Assembly (NCBI GenBank): GCA_030149525.1 | Contig: JASBRJ010000294.1 | Location: forward strand, 1-37,161 | Direction: 5' to 3' | DNA from: a bacterium | GTDB taxonomy: Bacteria > Vulcanimicrobiota > Xenobia > Xenobiales > JADMJV01 | Length of the DNA: 37,161 nt | Shown here: piece after piece, positions 25,638 through 33,589 of the stretch | How the letters are laid out: each line of letters starts with the position of its first letter | How positions within the stretch are numbered: position 1 is the first letter of the stretch | The notes under the pieces: generated by a model | Told to the model about the DNA's origin: nothing | Database searches by the model: none | The model's input: only the letters and a program-made list of their open reading frames with translations | Program-made: the position numbers and the translations under genes

Positions 25638-25705
25638 GAAGCACCGCTCCGAACTCATTTTGACCCCCCCCGACGTTGAGTTCCAAGCGGTGTTTTATTT
25701 ATTTG
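25638..25705 (+). ncRNA. Candidate small RNA A: hairpin with C-rich loop and U-rich tail
   Basis: Arms 25642-25657 and 25677-25692 form 7 + 7 pairs (CACCGCT with AGCGGTG, GAACTCA with TGAGTTC) around a 2x2 internal loop. The 19-base loop contains TTGAC, eight C in a row and GAC. TTTTATTTATTT follows at once, so the hairpin doubles as an intrinsic terminator. The 5' end is inferred from the -10 at 25626. The loop sequence and upstream box recur in unit B while the stem does not. It would be a ~65-nt RNA with an anti-Shine-Dalgarno type seed. It could alternatively be only a terminator for the TPR gene, which ends about 100 bases upstream. Confidence 0.6.
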
Positions 25706-25731
25706 CCGGAAAACCGTAAGACCGGCGCCCC

Positions 25732-25786
25732 CTGCACACAATCTTCACGCTCTTTGCATCGCTAGTGCAAGGCCATATCTTATAAT
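25732..25786 (+). promoter_or_regulatory. Promoter-like unit of candidate small RNA B
   Basis: Begins with CTGCACACAATCTTCAC, one mismatch in 17 from unit A, contains TTGCAT (25754-25759) and a perfect TATAAT (25781-25786). The box-to-TATAAT offset is 49 bases, as in unit A. Confidence 0.55.
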
Positions 25787-25792
25787 ATTAAG

Positions 25793-25866
25793 TGAGCGGA
25801 GGTCGCAGACACCCTTGACCCCTCCCCCCCGACTTTGGAGTTTGCGACCACGCTCTTTTTATTTGC
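25793..25866 (+). ncRNA. Candidate small RNA B: hairpin with C-rich loop and U-rich tail
   Basis: Arms 25795-25807 and 25843-25854 pair as AGCG/CGCT and GGTCGCA/TGCGACC around a small internal loop, and the stem can extend inward with GAC and CC pairs (one A-A mismatch). The loop holds TTGACCCC, T, seven C and GAC, matching unit A. CTTTTTATTTG follows. The stem sequence is unrelated to that of A. The nearest gene start is 25945, about 80 bases on. It may be a ~70-nt RNA sibling of A, or the leader/attenuator of the PilZ gene. Confidence 0.6.
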
Positions 25867-25944
25867 CCTTGGAATCTACGACCTTGGGTGCCGCCCCTAA
25901 GAACCAGGATTTATGCGGCCTGAGACCAAAGCTGAGAGACACAT

Positions 25945-28740
25945 ATGAGTGACGTTTATCTGTGGGAAACCTACGACCGCCTGGGCCGCGAGGCAATCGA
26001 ACGACGGGATCTCTCCCAAGCTGCAGAAGCTTTCCGTTCTGCCATTGCGGTTGCCGAAGACCTTGGTTCCAACGACAGGCTTGCACTGTCTTTAAGAAAT
26101 CTCTCCGCCGTTATGGTCGATCAGGGCGCTCTCAACGATTCCCACGACCTTCTCAGTCGTACACTGGAACTCTGCATGGAGTCCCTGGGCGCCCAACACT
26201 CCCAGACCGTAGAGACGCAACGAGACCTGGCTCGCGTCTGTCGAGATCTGGGATTTCTCGACAAAGCCGAAGGCCTTTTGAAAATCGTTCTCTCAGAGGA
26301 TAGTAAAACCGGCAGCCAGGAGCAGATCACCGGAACTCTGGATGCCCTGGCGCGCCTCTCTCTGGACAAGCAAGACTTCGCTGCCGCCGCCACCTATTTC
26401 GAACAGATTGTAGAACTGAAAACCAGAGCACTGGGGGACGAAAGTCCCGAAGTGGCCCAGTATCTGCTGAAATTATCCACGGCTCTTTATCAATGCGGCG
26501 AAAGTGACAAAGCCCAGTCTTCCTTGAACGTGGCGTTGGGGATCCTGGAGAAGCAGTACGCCGGCGAGCCGCTTCATTTAGCTCAGAGCCTCCTGGCCAG
26601 TGCTCAACTTATGGTGGAAGCCTCCCAACTCGACCCCGCACTGATTCATCAAAAACGGGCCCTGGACATTTTGGCGGACAACCTCCCGCCCGATCATGAA
26701 AAACTGTGGGAGACCAGAGAACTGATCGCTACCACGCTGGCTGCAAAGGGAATGGCCGAGGAAGCGGTTGAACTGCTGGAATACTGTCTTCGCAATCGCA
26801 AAGACACGCCCGATCATCAGATGGGCGCCCTTCATAAGAACCTGGCCGGACTTTATTTGACCCTAGGCAAAAACGAGAGAGCCGAGGAGCTCTACACCCA
26901 AGCCGCAGAATTCTTGGAACGTTCCTTGGGCCCCGATCATCCAGCTGTTTTGGCCACACGTGAGGAGCGTATTCAGCTCTATCACTTCACCGGTCGCCCC
27001 CAGGAAGCCCTCGATCTTGCTCTCACAACCATCCGCGCTACCGAGAACAGATTTGGACCCGGACACCCCAATACGGCTCAGGTCTATGCTTCCACGGCCC
27101 TTCTCGCCTTCAACGCGCAAAACTGGGACACGGCGTTGGAACTTATGCGTGGAGCCGAGAAAATTTGGCAGAGTCTGCGTCCTAAACCGGAAGACGTTCT
27201 GGCCAACTGTCGAACCAATATTGCGACCTGTCTGTTTCATCTTGAAAGATTCAACGAAGCGGAAAGAATCTTAGAGCAAGCGGAGGAAACCGCCGGTGCC
27301 TCTCTTCGGCCGGTGATCTCCAACTTGCGCGCACAGATTCAGGGCCGCTCCAAGCCCCAAGAACCGGAGGTAGAAGCAGTGAAAGAAGACAAACCTATCG
27401 AAGCCAAGTCGGCTATCGACGAGGATTTTGATCTTCCCGACCTGGATGAGTTTCTAGCTGATGTTTCAGAAGAAACCGGCAGTCCCGCTGCAGACCTACC
27501 CGATATCGAAGAGCTCGACCTTCCGGACATTGTGGCGGAAGAGATTCCCGGTCTGGAAGACTCCACGGAAGAGGCTGTCGCGAGGGAGAGCCTGGAAGAA
27601 GATCAGGTGAGCGAAGCCGTGGCAGCCGAGCCTCAGGAGCCTGAGGCCACCGAAGCCGTCTTTGCTGAGGAGAACCTGGAAGAGGAACCGGCCAGCGAAG
27701 CCGTGGCAGCCGAGGCTCAGGAGCCTGAGGCCACCGAAGCCGTCTCCGCTGAGGAGAGCCTGGAAGAAGAACCGGCCAGCGAAGCCGTGGCAGCCGAGGC
27801 TCAGGAGCCTGAGGCCACCGAAGCCGTCTCTGCTGAGGAGAGCCTGGAACGGGAACCGGCCAGCGAAGCCGTGGTAGCCGAGGCTCAGGAGCCTGAGGCC
27901 ACCGAAGCCGTCTCCGCTGAGGAGAGCCTGGAAGAGGAACCGGCCAGCGAAGCCGTGGTAGCCGAGGCTCAGGAGCCTGAGGCCACCGAAGCGTTGGATC
28001 CCACGGCCGCTCCGGTCTCACCCAAAGAGCAACTCGACCCTCATAGTGAGGGGTTTGTGGAGCGGCGAAAGCGACCCCGCCAGCCCCTCTCTCTAAACAA
28101 GTTCTTCAATCTCATCATCAACCAAAGTGGTGGCACGGTCGAACTGAAAAGCTTCCTGGTGGACCTGGGAATGGGCGGGATCCGTATCAACACTGAGACC
28201 CCCTTCCCGAAAGAAGGCCCCTTGACCGTCACTCTGCCCTCGGAACTCCTTGGTCAGGAAGCCGAATTTACGGCCGAAGTCGTTTGGCAGAAGCCCCTCT
28301 ACGGCTCCAGTTATCTTCAGGGCCTCGCCTTCACGGAGCTATCCGAAACCCAGGAAGAAATGCTGAAGAAACGTCTCGACGCCGACGAGAACACCTCCGG
28401 CAGAGCCAACAGCCGGCAGCACTTTCGACTGTATCGCCCCTTCCCCATCAAACTTCAGGCGGAAGGTGGAGACAACTGGGTCTCCTCCTACGCCACCGAC
28501 CTCAGTATAAACGGCCTGGGAACTCGACTTGGAGAGGCCTTAAACCGAGATGACGGCGTGAGAGTCCGACTCGAACTGGAATTTGAGCTTCCCACGGTGG
28601 AAGTGCAGGCTCGGGTAGCCTGGTCGAGAGAGGGTGAAAACGGAGTCACTCACGGTCTTCAATTCGACGCCGTGGGCCCGGTGGAAGCCAAAACCATCAA
28701 ACGCTACATTGATCGATGCCTGGCGTTCTTGCCCGACTAA
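25945..28740 (+). CDS. TPR protein with acidic repeats and two C-terminal PilZ domains
   Basis: 931 residues. Residues 1-~480 hold about ten TPR repeats of the ~42-residue kinesin-light-chain spacing, e.g. YLKLSTALYQCGESDKAQSS and LAGLYLTLGKNERAEELY. Residues ~485-700 are acidic, including five copies of a 28-residue repeat. PilZ domain 1 has R708-K-R-P-R712 and D740-L-G-M-G-G, where the Ser of DxSxxG is Gly. PilZ domain 2 has R824-Q-H-F-R828 and D852-L-S-I-N-G857, the canonical RxxxR and DxSxxG c-di-GMP-binding motifs. So domain 2 should bind c-di-GMP; domain 1 may be weaker. It is cytoplasmic, with no signal. TPRs would bring partner proteins, and PilZ would switch them by c-di-GMP. The ATG has only a weak ribosome site (GAGAGA). 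Confidence 0.9.
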   Translation: MSDVYLWETYDRLGREAIERRDLSQAAEAFRSAIAVAEDLGSNDRLALSLRNLSAVMVDQGALNDSHDLLSRTLELCMESLGAQHSQTVETQRDLARVCRDLGFLDKAEGLLKIVLSEDSKTGSQEQITGTLDALARLSLDKQDFAAAATYFEQIVELKTRALGDESPEVAQYLLKLSTALYQCGESDKAQSSLNVALGILEKQYAGEPLHLAQSLLASAQLMVEASQLDPALIHQKRALDILADNLPPDHEKLWETRELIATTLAAKGMAEEAVELLEYCLRNRKDTPDHQMGALHKNLAGLYLTLGKNERAEELYTQAAEFLERSLGPDHPAVLATREERIQLYHFTGRPQEALDLALTTIRATENRFGPGHPNTAQVYASTALLAFNAQNWDTALELMRGAEKIWQSLRPKPEDVLANCRTNIATCLFHLERFNEAERILEQAEETAGASLRPVISNLRAQIQGRSKPQEPEVEAVKEDKPIEAKSAIDEDFDLPDLDEFLADVSEETGSPAADLPDIEELDLPDIVAEEIPGLEDSTEEAVARESLEEDQVSEAVAAEPQEPEATEAVFAEENLEEEPASEAVAAEAQEPEATEAVSAEESLEEEPASEAVAAEAQEPEATEAVSAEESLEREPASEAVVAEAQEPEATEAVSAEESLEEEPASEAVVAEAQEPEATEALDPTAAPVSPKEQLDPHSEGFVERRKRPRQPLSLNKFFNLIINQSGGTVELKSFLVDLGMGGIRINTETPFPKEGPLTVTLPSELLGQEAEFTAEVVWQKPLYGSSYLQGLAFTELSETQEEMLKKRLDADENTSGRANSRQHFRLYRPFPIKLQAEGGDNWVSSYATDLSINGLGTRLGEALNRDDGVRVRLELEFELPTVEVQARVAWSREGENGVTHGLQFDAVGPVEAKTIKRYIDRCLAFLPD
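27586..27993 (+). repeat. 84-bp in-frame tandem repeat (28 residues, five copies)
   Basis: Five consecutive copies starting at codon 548, the last one short by a few codons. The unit reads ESLEEEPASEAVAAEAQEPE followed by ATEAVSAE. Copies differ by one to a few bases. It is a Glu/Ala-rich linker between the TPR and PilZ domains and likely to vary in copy number. Confidence 0.95.
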
Positions 28741-28793
28741 GTCTTGCGACGCTCTTGCAACCGCCTAGCAACTCCGTCCATCCAAAGTGAGAG

Positions 28794-28808
28794 GGTGGCG
28801 CATCCACC
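28794..28808 (+). repeat. Short hairpin upstream of citrate synthase
   Basis: GGTGG and CCACC around CGCAT, about 100 bases before the gene and 54 bases after the PilZ stop. No U-tract, role unknown. Confidence 0.25.
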
Positions 28809-28909
28809 ACGCAGTAAGTTTCCTCTGTAGGGTTTAGGGAAATTCTGGTGAAGGGGTCGCCCTCCACTGAACTGATCACAATTAGCGAAAGATAAGCGAG
28901 GCCGTTTGA

Positions 28910-30169
28910 ATGAGTATTTCCGACATTGGTAAAGCCAAGATAGTCTATGAGGACCAGGAGGTCGAACTCCCTCTCATGGAGGGTACGATGGGCGAGAAAG
29001 CCATCGACATCTCCAAGCTCCGTGCAACAACGGGACTGGTGACCCTAGACAACGGATATGGCAACACCGGTTCGTGCTCGTCTGAAATCACCTTCATCGA
29101 TGGAGACAAGGGCGTCCTTCTCTATCGTGGCTACCCCATCGAACAGCTTGCCGAGAAAGCCGACTTCGTGGAAGTCTGTTATCTTCTCATCTACGGCCAT
29201 CTCCCATCGGCTGATGAACTGAGTGGCTTCCGAGACAAGCTGACCCACCACAGTCTTATCCATGAAGACATGAAGAAATTCTTCGAAGGCTACCCCCCAA
29301 GCGCCCACCCCATGGCGATCTTGTCGGCGATGGTTGCCTCACTTTCCGCCTATTATCCTGAAGAAGACGGCGACACAAACATTATCCGCTTGCTGGCCAA
29401 GCTGAACACCATTGCCGCCTTCAGCTACAAAAAGTCCATAGGGCAGCCCTACATCTACCCTCGAAACGATCTCGATTACGCCGGCGACTTTCTGCACATG
29501 ATGCATGCCGTTCCCGCCGAACCCTACGAACTGGACGACACTCTGGTGGAAGCTCTGAACTTGCTTCTCATCCTCCACGCCGACCACGAGCAGAACTGCT
29601 CCACCTCCACCGTGCGAATGGTCGGTTCTAGCGGAGCCAACCTGTTCGCCTCCATTGCGTCGGGTATCTGTGCCTTGTGGGGACCGCTTCACGGTGGTGC
29701 CAACCAGAAAGTTATCCAGATGCTGGAGCGCATAGAGAAAGACGGTTCGGACTACAAAAAGTACGTGGCCATGGCCAAGGACAAAGACAACGATTTCCGT
29801 CTCATGGGATTCGGACACCGGGTCTACAAGAACTTCGATCCCCGCGCTCGAATCCTCAAGAAGTCGGCCGACGCCGTTCTCTCCAAGCTCGGCGTCAACG
29901 ATCCTCTCCTGGACATCGCAAGAAACCTGGAAGAAGTGGCTCTCAACGACGAATACTTCGTTCAGCGAAAACTCTATCCTAACGTCGACTTCTACTCAGG
30001 AATCATCTATCGCGCCATGGGCATCCCCACCAATATGTTCACGGTGATGTTCGCTCTCGGCCGACTACCCGGCTGGATTGCCCAGTGGAAAGAGATGAAA
30101 GAAAACCCCAAGGCTCGCATTTATCGCCCTCGTCAGGTCTATACTGGAGCCACCCAACGCGACTACTAA
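28910..30169 (+). CDS. gltA: Citrate synthase, hexameric (type II) form
   Basis: 419 residues, close to the 427 of E. coli GltA. Condenses acetyl-CoA with oxaloacetate to citrate. The catalytic residues are H261 (GPLHGGANQ), H303 (MGFGHRVYKNFDPRA) and D360 (NVDFYSG), matching the E. coli triad H264, H305, D362. The substrate block LHADHEQNCSTSTVRMVGS and the N-terminal GSCSSEITFIDGDKGVLLYRGYPIEQLA are typical. The start is ATG with GAGG eight bases upstream. A good terminator follows at 30198. It lies 169 bases after the PilZ gene and probably has its own promoter in that gap, though no clear -35/-10 pair stands out. Confidence 0.98.
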   Translation: MSISDIGKAKIVYEDQEVELPLMEGTMGEKAIDISKLRATTGLVTLDNGYGNTGSCSSEITFIDGDKGVLLYRGYPIEQLAEKADFVEVCYLLIYGHLPSADELSGFRDKLTHHSLIHEDMKKFFEGYPPSAHPMAILSAMVASLSAYYPEEDGDTNIIRLLAKLNTIAAFSYKKSIGQPYIYPRNDLDYAGDFLHMMHAVPAEPYELDDTLVEALNLLLILHADHEQNCSTSTVRMVGSSGANLFASIASGICALWGPLHGGANQKVIQMLERIEKDGSDYKKYVAMAKDKDNDFRLMGFGHRVYKNFDPRARILKKSADAVLSKLGVNDPLLDIARNLEEVALNDEYFVQRKLYPNVDFYSGIIYRAMGIPTNMFTVMFALGRLPGWIAQWKEMKENPKARIYRPRQVYTGATQRDY

Positions 30170-30197
30170 CGACAAAGGTTGTTTCTCCTAAAAACAA

Positions 30198-30221
30198 AGA
30201 GCCCCACGGGGCTCTTTTTTT
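30198..30221 (+). terminator. Intrinsic terminator after citrate synthase
   Basis: AGAGCCC, CACG loop, GGGCTCT, then seven T. A textbook Rho-independent terminator, 28 bases after the gltA stop. On the minus strand it has only a short A/T flank (TTTGTTTTT), so it may also partly act on folD, which ends at 30259. Confidence 0.9.
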
Positions 30222-30258
30222 CATTCAGGGCGTTCTATCGACGAGAAGTCGCCAGAGT

Positions 30259-31161
30259 CTATCCTAGAAGCGTCTTGAGAGCCGGTTGGAGCGCCTTTTC
30301 GGCAGCCTTGACCGTGTTCTCCAGGAGAATAGCGATGGTCATCGGCCCCACGCCTCCTGGAACCGGGGTCAACCAACCGGCAACCTCCTTGGCCTGCTCG
30401 AAATCCACGTCCCCGACCAAGCGATAGCCACGTGGCCGGGAGGAATCGTCCACTTTGTTAATCCCTACGTCGATGATGGCCACCCCGGGCTTGAGCATGT
30501 CTTTCTTGACCATCTCCGGCTTGCCGATGGCGGCCACAAGAATGTCGGCCTCTCGTATGATCTCTTCAGGGTTTTGAGTGCGGGAGTGAACAACGGTCAC
30601 GGTGGCGTTTCTCTCTTGCAGTAAAAGCGCCATGGGCAGCCCCACAATGTTGCTCCGGCCGAGCACGACGGCCCGTTTCCCGGAAATGGGAACGCCGGAT
30701 CTTTCCAATAAGACGATACAACCCCAGGGTGTGCACGGAACGAAGTGAGGCTCACAACCCCGCCGAGCCAGTAAGCCCACATTCATAGGGTGAAAGCCGT
30801 CCACATCTTTCTCCAGAGGAACCCTCGCCAGAACGGCCTCGGTATCGATATGATCGGGTAAGGGCAATTGAACAAGAATCCCGTGAACCCGAGGGTCAGC
30901 CGCCAGTTTATCGACTTCTTTTTCGATCTCGGCCTGTGTCGCGGTTGTCTCCATGACAATGCTGAACGACTCGATCCCCGCTTCCTCACAAGCTTTATGC
31001 TTCATCCTCACATAGGTCTGGGAAGCCGGGTCTTCACCCACCAAAACAGTTGCTAAACCTGGACGACGACCGGTCCTCTCAGCAAGAGCCTTGGCCCGCT
31101 CGGCAACCTCTTGACGGACATCCGCGGCGATCTGTTTACCATCGATCAACTTGACACTCAT
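30259..31161 (-). CDS. folD: Methylenetetrahydrofolate dehydrogenase / cyclohydrolase
   Basis: 300 residues, the usual length. Interconverts 5,10-methylene-THF, 5,10-methenyl-THF and 10-formyl-THF with NADP+. The active-site YVRMK block has Y50 and K54, the same numbers as in E. coli FolD. Other markers are VQLPLPDH, PCTPWG, the nucleotide-binding VLGRSNIVGLPMA, the serine after HSRT for NADP phosphate, and the TPVPGGVGPMT closing loop. It is cytoplasmic and feeds purine and formyl-Met synthesis. It is the last gene of a minus-strand run and converges on gltA. There is no clear Shine-Dalgarno before the ATG. Confidence 0.97.
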   Translation of the reverse strand: MSVKLIDGKQIAADVRQEVAERAKALAERTGRRPGLATVLVGEDPASQTYVRMKHKACEEAGIESFSIVMETTATQAEIEKEVDKLAADPRVHGILVQLPLPDHIDTEAVLARVPLEKDVDGFHPMNVGLLARRGCEPHFVPCTPWGCIVLLERSGVPISGKRAVVLGRSNIVGLPMALLLQERNATVTVVHSRTQNPEEIIREADILVAAIGKPEMVKKDMLKPGVAIIDVGINKVDDSSRPRGYRLVGDVDFEQAKEVAGWLTPVPGGVGPMTIAILLENTVKAAEKALQPALKTLLG

Positions 31162-31213
31162 GCAAACTGAGTGTGCGAGAAACCGCGTAAATCCTGCGTC
31201 GCCGAGGCTGGAA

Positions 31214-31810
31214 CTACTCCTTCCAATTGATGGGCTGTTCCCCCCACTCCAACTGATGGAAGGTCAAACAGTTGACCTGCTTGTCCGCCATCATTCTTTT
31301 CAAGAGTGTTGGGTTACCGTCCTTATCCACCACGAGATACTCATGTTCAGAATCGGGGTCACCAAACAAGAAGACCGTATCTCCCCCTTTGGAGCTTGTC
31401 ACTCGACGAGGTTCCAACTCACCTATCTCCTCCAGAAGATGCACAAAAAGAGGTTTGTGAAGAGGAGAGTCCTTGATATCGCGGGCTTGTAAGGAACGAC
31501 GAAGACGGAACAGACTCGTCTGCATGTGGACGTTCTCTTTATCCAAGGATGGATTGAAATAGATACGCGTCCCGGCCCCTCGGCTCGACCCTTCCAGTAT
31601 CTCGGTCAAGATCTTTTTGCCGTCGCCTTGCACGATATAGCTAAAGTAGTACTGCCCCTCCGGGCCGGTGTAGTCGCACAACAGACTGTAGCCGTTCGGC
31701 GCCAGAAGTCGCTGTCTCACCTCCGTCCAACTCGACTCCTGGGAGAGTCCCGGAACGGTTAGAGAGAGAAAGAGAATAGTGAAGATGAGATAAGGCAGCG
31801 CCTTTTTCAA
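31214..31810 (-). CDS. Exported protein, LolA-like or DUF1571-like (tentative)
   Basis: 198 residues starting at TTG 31810. This start is chosen because AAGGAG lies nine bases upstream and the product then begins with an ideal Sec signal, MKKALPYLIFTILFLSLTVPGLSQ (read in two parts: MKKALPYLIF and TILFLSLTVPGLSQ). An ATG at 31864 would add 18 residues in front of the signal. The mature part opens with helix, then alternating strands: YSLLCDYTGPEGQYYFSYIV, GAGTRIYFNPS, VFLFGDPDSEHEYLVVDKDG. This looks like the half-barrel of LolA/LolB or DUF1571 proteins, but I cannot confirm it. It has two Cys far apart. Probably periplasmic. Upstream gene is the alpha/beta hydrolase (116-base gap). Confidence 0.7.
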   Translation of the reverse strand: MKKALPYLIFTILFLSLTVPGLSQESSWTEVRQRLLAPNGYSLLCDYTGPEGQYYFSYIVQGDGKKILTEILEGSSRGAGTRIYFNPSLDKENVHMQTSLFRLRRSLQARDIKDSPLHKPLFVHLLEEIGELEPRRVTSSKGGDTVFLFGDPDSEHEYLVVDKDGNPTLLKRMMADKQVNCLTFHQLEWGEQPINWKE

Positions 31811-31926
31811 TTCGGTTGGCTCCTTTCCTAGCCAGGACTCCAACCTCAACCCTACAACCCGCATGAAGACATACGGATTCCTTTACTTATTCGACACCCT
31901 CCGGCCGACTCTTCTTCTCACGCCCC

Positions 31927-32397
31927 TCAATCTGGGGAAACCAGTGCAAAACAGGCCTTTTGGAGGGCCTCGAGAGCCTCCTCGTCGGCCAGCCGATGAT
32001 CCTTTCCCACAGTCCAAAGACACCGAGCATCCAAACCGCTCTTTTTCACGAGTTCCACACTGTCCTCATAGTCGACCACTTCATCCTGGGAGCTATGAAT
32101 GAGAATCGCCGGTTTCATCAACCGCTTCACGTCTCCCCAGTGCTTCCAAGCCGGACACATAAGAACGAGAGGTGTCTGAGCGGAGCGGATATTCATCGCC
32201 ACCGCGCCACCTCGGCTCGAACCGACGATCACCTGGGGACCGAATTCGTCGTAGGCTTGCTGGGCTGCCTGAAGCGCCTTCTGAAAGTCATCGGGACATA
32301 GAGACGGGTTGCAAACCTGGTGGCCCTGGTTCGCCAAATAGGTAGGCTTTCTTCCGCCTGGTGTGGAGTGCCATCCGTGTAAGAAAAGAATTTTCAT
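31927..32397 (-). CDS. Small alpha/beta hydrolase (esterase, YqiA/UPF0227-like)
   Basis: 156 residues, a minimal alpha/beta hydrolase. It opens with MKILFLHGWHSTPGG (oxyanion loop). The nucleophile elbow is G59-S60-S61-R62-G63, making S61 the nucleophile. D104 in IHSSQDEVVDY and H133 in VGKDHRLAD complete the triad. The short length without a cap domain is like the YqiA/UPF0227 esterases. It is cytoplasmic. It begins 34 bases after the stop of the GAF/GGDEF gene, with a GTGGT/ACCAC hairpin in that gap, so the two probably share a transcript. The substrate is unknown. Confidence 0.88.
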   Translation of the reverse strand: MKILFLHGWHSTPGGRKPTYLANQGHQVCNPSLCPDDFQKALQAAQQAYDEFGPQVIVGSSRGGAVAMNIRSAQTPLVLMCPAWKHWGDVKRLMKPAILIHSSQDEVVDYEDSVELVKKSGLDARCLWTVGKDHRLADEEALEALQKACFALVSPD

Positions 32398-32431
32398 GGC
32401 TAGAAAATGTCAGACCTGTGGTCGAAAACCA

Positions 32432-33463
32432 CTAAACCGACAACCGTACTCGTCGACGACCCTCCGAAGCGGTTTTAAAACATGTCTTGGCAGCTCGTTC
32501 CAGCACATGTTCCAACGGCTGGGGAGAGCGGCCACTGAGGACAAAACCTCCATAAAGCTCCACCTCGACGGTGTTCCCGGCTATCTGAAAACAGTCATGA
32601 CAGGCCTGTTTGATGCTCTCTTCCAGGATCTCTTCAGCGGTTCTAATCTCGACGTTGGGAACGATGGCCAGAAATGTCGCCCTAGAACTTCTGCAAAGTA
32701 CCGTCGTCTCGGGAAGAAAACTTCGAAGACGATTCGCCACCTCGCGAAGATAGTGATCGCCCAACTGGGAGCCTGCGCTGCGATTAAAATCGGCAAGGTT
32801 CTTGAGAGTCAAGAGCAGGAAGGCCACTCCACTCTGGGGGTCGGGCGGATAATCCTTGATGAAATCTCGGGCCAGCGCCGCCCCCGTCTCTTCGTTCCAA
32901 CAGCGCGTCACCGGATCAACACTCAGTTTTCTCTCCAACTCGCTCATCCGGGCCAGAAGTTCACGTTCTTTCTCCTGAAAGCTCTGCAATCGAAGCTCCG
33001 TCTCAACACATCGCCCCAAATCAACCAGCGATACAGGATCGACCTCGTCTTTTGAACGCTCTTGGAAATCGAGCACACAAAGCGTTCCCACGGCGTGGCC
33101 TTCGGAGTTGCGCACCGGCACGCCGGCGTAAAACCGGATTCCAAGATCGAATACGGCGGGAAGGTCAAAAAATCTGTCGTCGGTGAGAGCGTTCTCTACG
33201 ATAAGCGGCTCGTTCTTGCAAATCGTATACTGACAAAAAGACTCCACCCTGGGAGTTTCTGCAATAAGGTGACCGCGGGCGGACTTAAACCATTGTCGGT
33301 CCTTCTCGATAAAAGTCACCATGCTGACGGGAGCCTTGAAAAGATGGCCGGCAAGCCGAGTCAGACGGTCGAAACGCGCCTCCGCTGGTGTATCCAGCTG
33401 AACCATCCGGCGCACGCTTGCCACTCTTTCCTCATCATTTTCGGGTCGGGGATGATCTGCCAT
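32432..33463 (-). CDS. GAF domain protein with degenerate GGDEF domain
   Basis: 343 residues. Residues ~24-158 are a GAF domain (FDRLTRLAGHLFKAPVSMVT, then FYAGVPVRNSEGHAVGTLCV). Residues ~160-180 form a signalling coiled coil. Residues ~180-340 are a GGDEF domain, recognised by DPVTRCWNEET and GSQLGDHYLREVANRL. The signature R-x-GGDEF reads R258-S-S-R-A-T-F264, so both glycines and both acidic residues are gone, and the first metal-binding Asp strand is LLLTLKN. It cannot make c-di-GMP by the known mechanism and may act as a GTP or ligand sensor. It is cytoplasmic. A terminator-like structure lies in its 5' region (33556-33584). Confidence 0.88.
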   Translation of the reverse strand: MADHPRPENDEERVASVRRMVQLDTPAEARFDRLTRLAGHLFKAPVSMVTFIEKDRQWFKSARGHLIAETPRVESFCQYTICKNEPLIVENALTDDRFFDLPAVFDLGIRFYAGVPVRNSEGHAVGTLCVLDFQERSKDEVDPVSLVDLGRCVETELRLQSFQEKERELLARMSELERKLSVDPVTRCWNEETGAALARDFIKDYPPDPQSGVAFLLLTLKNLADFNRSAGSQLGDHYLREVANRLRSFLPETTVLCRSSRATFLAIVPNVEIRTAEEILEESIKQACHDCFQIAGNTVEVELYGGFVLSGRSPQPLEHVLERAAKTCFKTASEGRRRVRLSV

Positions 33464-33555
33464 CGGGAAACGCCTCCAAGGCAGAATTTACTACAACAGG
33501 CCGGTGAAGAACAACAGAAGAATCAAAGTGCTGCTCTTACACCCTCTCCTAAACA

Positions 33556-33584
33556 GAAAAAGAGCCCCAGCGAACTGAGACTCT
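33556..33584 (-). terminator. Terminator with UUCG loop upstream of the GAF/GGDEF gene
   Basis: Minus-strand RNA reads AGAGUCUCAG, UUCG, CUGGGGCUCU, then UUUUU: ten pairs (with two G-U) and a UUCG tetraloop. No minus-strand gene lies upstream. It must end a non-coding transcript that starts between here and trxB, or act as an attenuator in the leader of the gene that starts at 33463, about 90 bases on. Confidence 0.8.
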
Positions 33585-33589
33585 ATGAG

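Noticed and set aside
25600-25820. Reading the repeated TTGACC strings as -35 boxes of three promoters
   Set aside because: Only the first (25600) has a plausible -10 downstream. Those at 25660 and 25815 have none at 15-20 bases and lie in hairpin loops.
25544-25944. A protein-coding gene in the 400-base gap before the PilZ gene
   Set aside because: No open frame with a ribosome site; the region is fully explained by two hairpin units and their upstream boxes.
27413-28021. Long minus-strand open frame opposite the acidic repeat (Pro/Arg/Leu-rich)
   Set aside because: It is the reverse complement of the 84-bp coding repeat; its composition is an artefact of that repeat, and the plus-strand frame continues into clear TPR and PilZ domains.
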